Shown: positions 6,674 through 7,522 of the stretch, in pieces
How positions within the stretch are numbered: position 1 is the first letter of the stretch
Layout: each line of letters begins with the position of its first letter
Assembly (NCBI GenBank): GCA_000715855.1
Contig: KL571326.1
Coordinates: 9,191 to 16,712, forward strand
Length of the DNA stretch: 7,522 nt
DNA from: Actinoplanes liguriensis
GTDB lineage: Bacteria; Actinomycetota; Actinomycetes; Mycobacteriales; Micromonosporaceae
Direction: 5' to 3'
Made by a program: the position numbers and the translations under genes
The notes under the pieces: generated by a model
What the model was told of the DNA's origin: nothing
What the model saw: only the letters and a program-made list of their open reading frames with translations
Databases searched by the model: none

Positions 6674-6717
6674 AGGTACCGGGGCTGTTGTTGCTCAGGT
6701 ACCGGTGCGGGTAGCCG
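6674..6717 (+). promoter_or_regulatory. Direct repeat AGGTACCGG, candidate operator of the proline-rich protein gene
   Basis: AGGTACCGG occurs at 6674-6682 and again at 6697-6705, a period of 23 bases or about two helical turns. Each copy contains the palindrome GGTACC. A weak -35/-10 pair can be drawn as TTGTTG (6688-6693) and TAGCCG (6712-6717) with an 18-base spacer, which places the second copy in the spacer, where a repressor would block polymerase. The rest of the 6556-6762 gap holds no gene I can support. GGCCC and GGGCC shortly after the esterase stop may form a weak terminator stem. Confidence 0.25.
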
Positions 6718-6762
6718 ATTCTCTCGCGCGAACCCACCCGTGTGCCGCCGGAAGGACTGTTC

Positions 6763-7236
6763 GTGCAGGAGAACCAGTATCCCGACCTGACCGCCCAGCC
6801 GGGATACGTCCCGCCGGCGTACCCCACGGATCCCGCCGCCACGACGCAGATGCCCGGTTATGCCCAGCCCGGGCACTACCCCGCGCCGCAGGCGCCTGCC
6901 GCCTACGGCCAGGGCTATCCCAGCCCTGCTCAGCCCGGATTCGCCGCGCCGCCGCAGCCCGGATTCGCCGCGCCGCCACAGCCCGGATACGCCGCGCCGT
7001 CTCCTCAGCCCGCATACGCCGCGCCGCCCGGATATGCCGCTCCCGCTGCGCAGCCCGGGTATCCCGCCTATCCGCAGAACGCCTATCCGGCGTACGGGCA
7101 GCCCGGCCTGTTCGGGCTGATCTTCGTGTACTTCCGCGCGAGCAAGGCCCGCTCGCTCGGCTTCCCGGAGCGTCCCTACTGGCAGGCGTGGGCCATCACG
7201 TTCGTGTGCTGGCTGGCGCTGGTCATCCTTTTCTAG
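6763..7236 (+). CDS. Proline/tyrosine-rich repeat protein with C-terminal membrane anchor
   Basis: I do not recognise a named family for this 157-residue protein. Residues 1-115 are low-complexity and rich in Pro, Ala, Gly, Tyr and Gln, with tandem QPGFAAPP / QPGYAAPS units at about 57-95 and further PGY/PAY units around them; this part should be disordered. A short hydrophobic stretch, GLFGLIFVYF (115-124), is followed by a basic segment (R125, K128, R130, R137) and a C-terminal hydrophobic segment YWQAWAITFVCWLALVILF (139-157) ending at the last residue. The basic residues before the anchor predict a cytoplasmic repeat domain and a tail-anchored topology. The GTG at 6763 follows GGAAGGA (6750-6756) by six bases, so I prefer it to the in-frame GTG at 6742. 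It converges on the next gene with an 8-base gap. Such tails often serve as protein-binding or scaffolding regions, but no role can be assigned. Confidence 0.8.
   Translation: MQENQYPDLTAQPGYVPPAYPTDPAATTQMPGYAQPGHYPAPQAPAAYGQGYPSPAQPGFAAPPQPGFAAPPQPGYAAPSPQPAYAAPPGYAAPAAQPGYPAYPQNAYPAYGQPGLFGLIFVYFRASKARSLGFPERPYWQAWAITFVCWLALVILF
6931..7068 (+). repeat. 24-bp tandem repeat within the proline-rich gene
   Basis: Three 24-bp units lie head to tail at 6931-6954, 6955-6978 and 6979-7002. The first two differ only at the last base; the third changes TTC to TAC (Phe to Tyr) and the final codon. After an extra CCT codon come degenerate copies at 7006-7026, 7027-7050 and 7051-7068. The unit begins CAGCCCGGATTCGCC and encodes QPGFAAPP. 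The near-identity of the first copies suggests recent duplication, so copy number may vary between strains. Confidence 0.85.
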
Positions 7237-7244
7237 GGCCGCGA

Positions 7245-7505
7245 TCAACGACGTACGGGATGAAACTGATCTTGATCTTGATGTGCCCGGCGACGGCGGA
7301 GGAGGATCTCGACGACGGCTAGGTTGAGGATCCAGCCGGCGGTTTGACCGAAGGGGATCATGGCGACGGCGTTCTCCGCGATCGATCCGCCGCCGTCGCC
7401 GAGGACCAGGGTGCGGAACAGCAGGCTCAGGGGAACGAGGACACGCGCGGTCACGGCCAGGAACGTCAGCGCATAGTTGCGTAGCATCCAGTCCCGGTGT
7501 GCGGC
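7245..7505 (-). CDS. DUF2306-like membrane protein (partial, N-terminus lost at contig end)
   Basis: This is the C-terminal 86 residues of an integral membrane protein. The fragment opens with AAHRDWMLRNYALTFLAVTARVLVPLSLL, which resembles the HR-WM-RSYALT-AAVTLR stretch of DUF2306 proteins, predicted multi-pass membrane proteins of unknown function. A second hydrophobic segment (AMIPFGQTAGWILNLAVVEILL) is followed by a basic tail, RRRRAHQDQDQFHPVRR, that should be cytoplasmic. The open frame formally reaches a start codon at 7520, but its first five residues, MYKRQ, are translated from sequencing adapter and are not part of the protein. The true start lies beyond the contig. The gene converges on the proline-rich protein gene. 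The family call is tentative; the membrane nature is clear. Confidence 0.65.
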   Translation of the reverse strand, partial: AAHRDWMLRNYALTFLAVTARVLVPLSLLFRTLVLGDGGGSIAENAVAMIPFGQTAGWILNLAVVEILLRRRRAHQDQDQFHPVRR

Positions 7506-7522
7506 CTGTCTCTTATACACAT
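7506..7522. other. Nextera transposase mosaic-end adapter remnant (assembly artefact)
   Basis: The last 17 bases, CTGTCTCTTATACACAT, are identical to the first 17 bases of the 19-bp Tn5/Nextera mosaic end used in Illumina tagmentation libraries. This is read-through adapter left untrimmed at the contig end, not genomic sequence. Translation on the minus strand gives the well-known artefactual N-terminus MYKRQ. Confidence 0.96.

Noticed and set aside
6664..6714. A 16-codon open frame (MSDEVPGLLLLRYRCG) upstream of the proline-rich gene, possibly a leader peptide.
   Set aside because: It has no ribosome binding site, and the terminator/antiterminator structure expected of attenuation is not apparent. 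The 9-bp direct repeat is read in different frames, so the repeat is not explained by coding.
6742..6762. GTG at 6742 as the start of the proline-rich protein, adding seven residues.
   Set aside because: GGAAGGA lies inside that extension with ideal spacing to the GTG at 6763.
1..7522. Defence island, secretion system, CRISPR array, insertion sequence or biosynthetic cluster.
   Set aside because: No recurrent spacer pattern, transposase, terminal repeats or cluster enzymes are visible. The only tandem repeat is inside the proline-rich coding region.

Overview
The window is high-GC DNA with strong G/C codon bias and GTG starts, typical of an actinomycete. A filamentous soil lineage such as the Micromonosporaceae is possible, but the sequence does not settle the genus. 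It lies at the end of an assembled contig: the last 17 bases match the Nextera transposase mosaic end rather than genome. I see no tRNA, rRNA, CRISPR array, insertion sequence or origin.

Layout from left to right: (1) 3-482, minus, the N-terminal two thirds of a VIT1/CCC1-family metal transporter, running off the left edge, with a promoter that predicts a leaderless mRNA. (2) 545-1423, minus, an XRE-type regulator with an MmyB-like ligand-binding half. It is divergent from (3) 1562-2944, plus, a DHA2-type major facilitator exporter; an inverted repeat just upstream of the exporter start is a candidate operator. (4) 2945-3235, a non-coding gap between convergent genes that carries several overlapping perfect inverted repeats. 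(5) 4447-5250 and 3236-4450, minus, a translationally coupled pair: an RsbQ-like alpha/beta hydrolase followed by a PAS-PP2C phosphatase resembling RsbP. (6) 5377-6555, plus, divergent from that pair, an erythromycin-esterase-family protein. (7) 6763-7236, plus, a small proline/tyrosine-rich protein with 24-bp DNA repeats and a C-terminal membrane anchor. (8) 7245-7505, minus, the C-terminal piece of a DUF2306-like membrane protein, cut by the contig end and adapter.

The most notable content is the rsbQ-rsbP-like operon. In Bacillus subtilis this pair feeds energy-stress signals to the general stress sigma factor by dephosphorylating the anti-anti-sigma factor RsbV. Gene order, protein lengths, domain layout and catalytic residues are all preserved here, but no RsbV, RsbW or sigma factor lies in the window, so the target must be elsewhere. 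The hydrolase belongs to the family from which the plant karrikin and strigolactone receptors are thought to derive, so a small-molecule ligand is plausible. Weak sigma-B-like promoter motifs face both ways in the gap between this operon and the esterase gene, which suggests, without proving, that both belong to a stress regulon.
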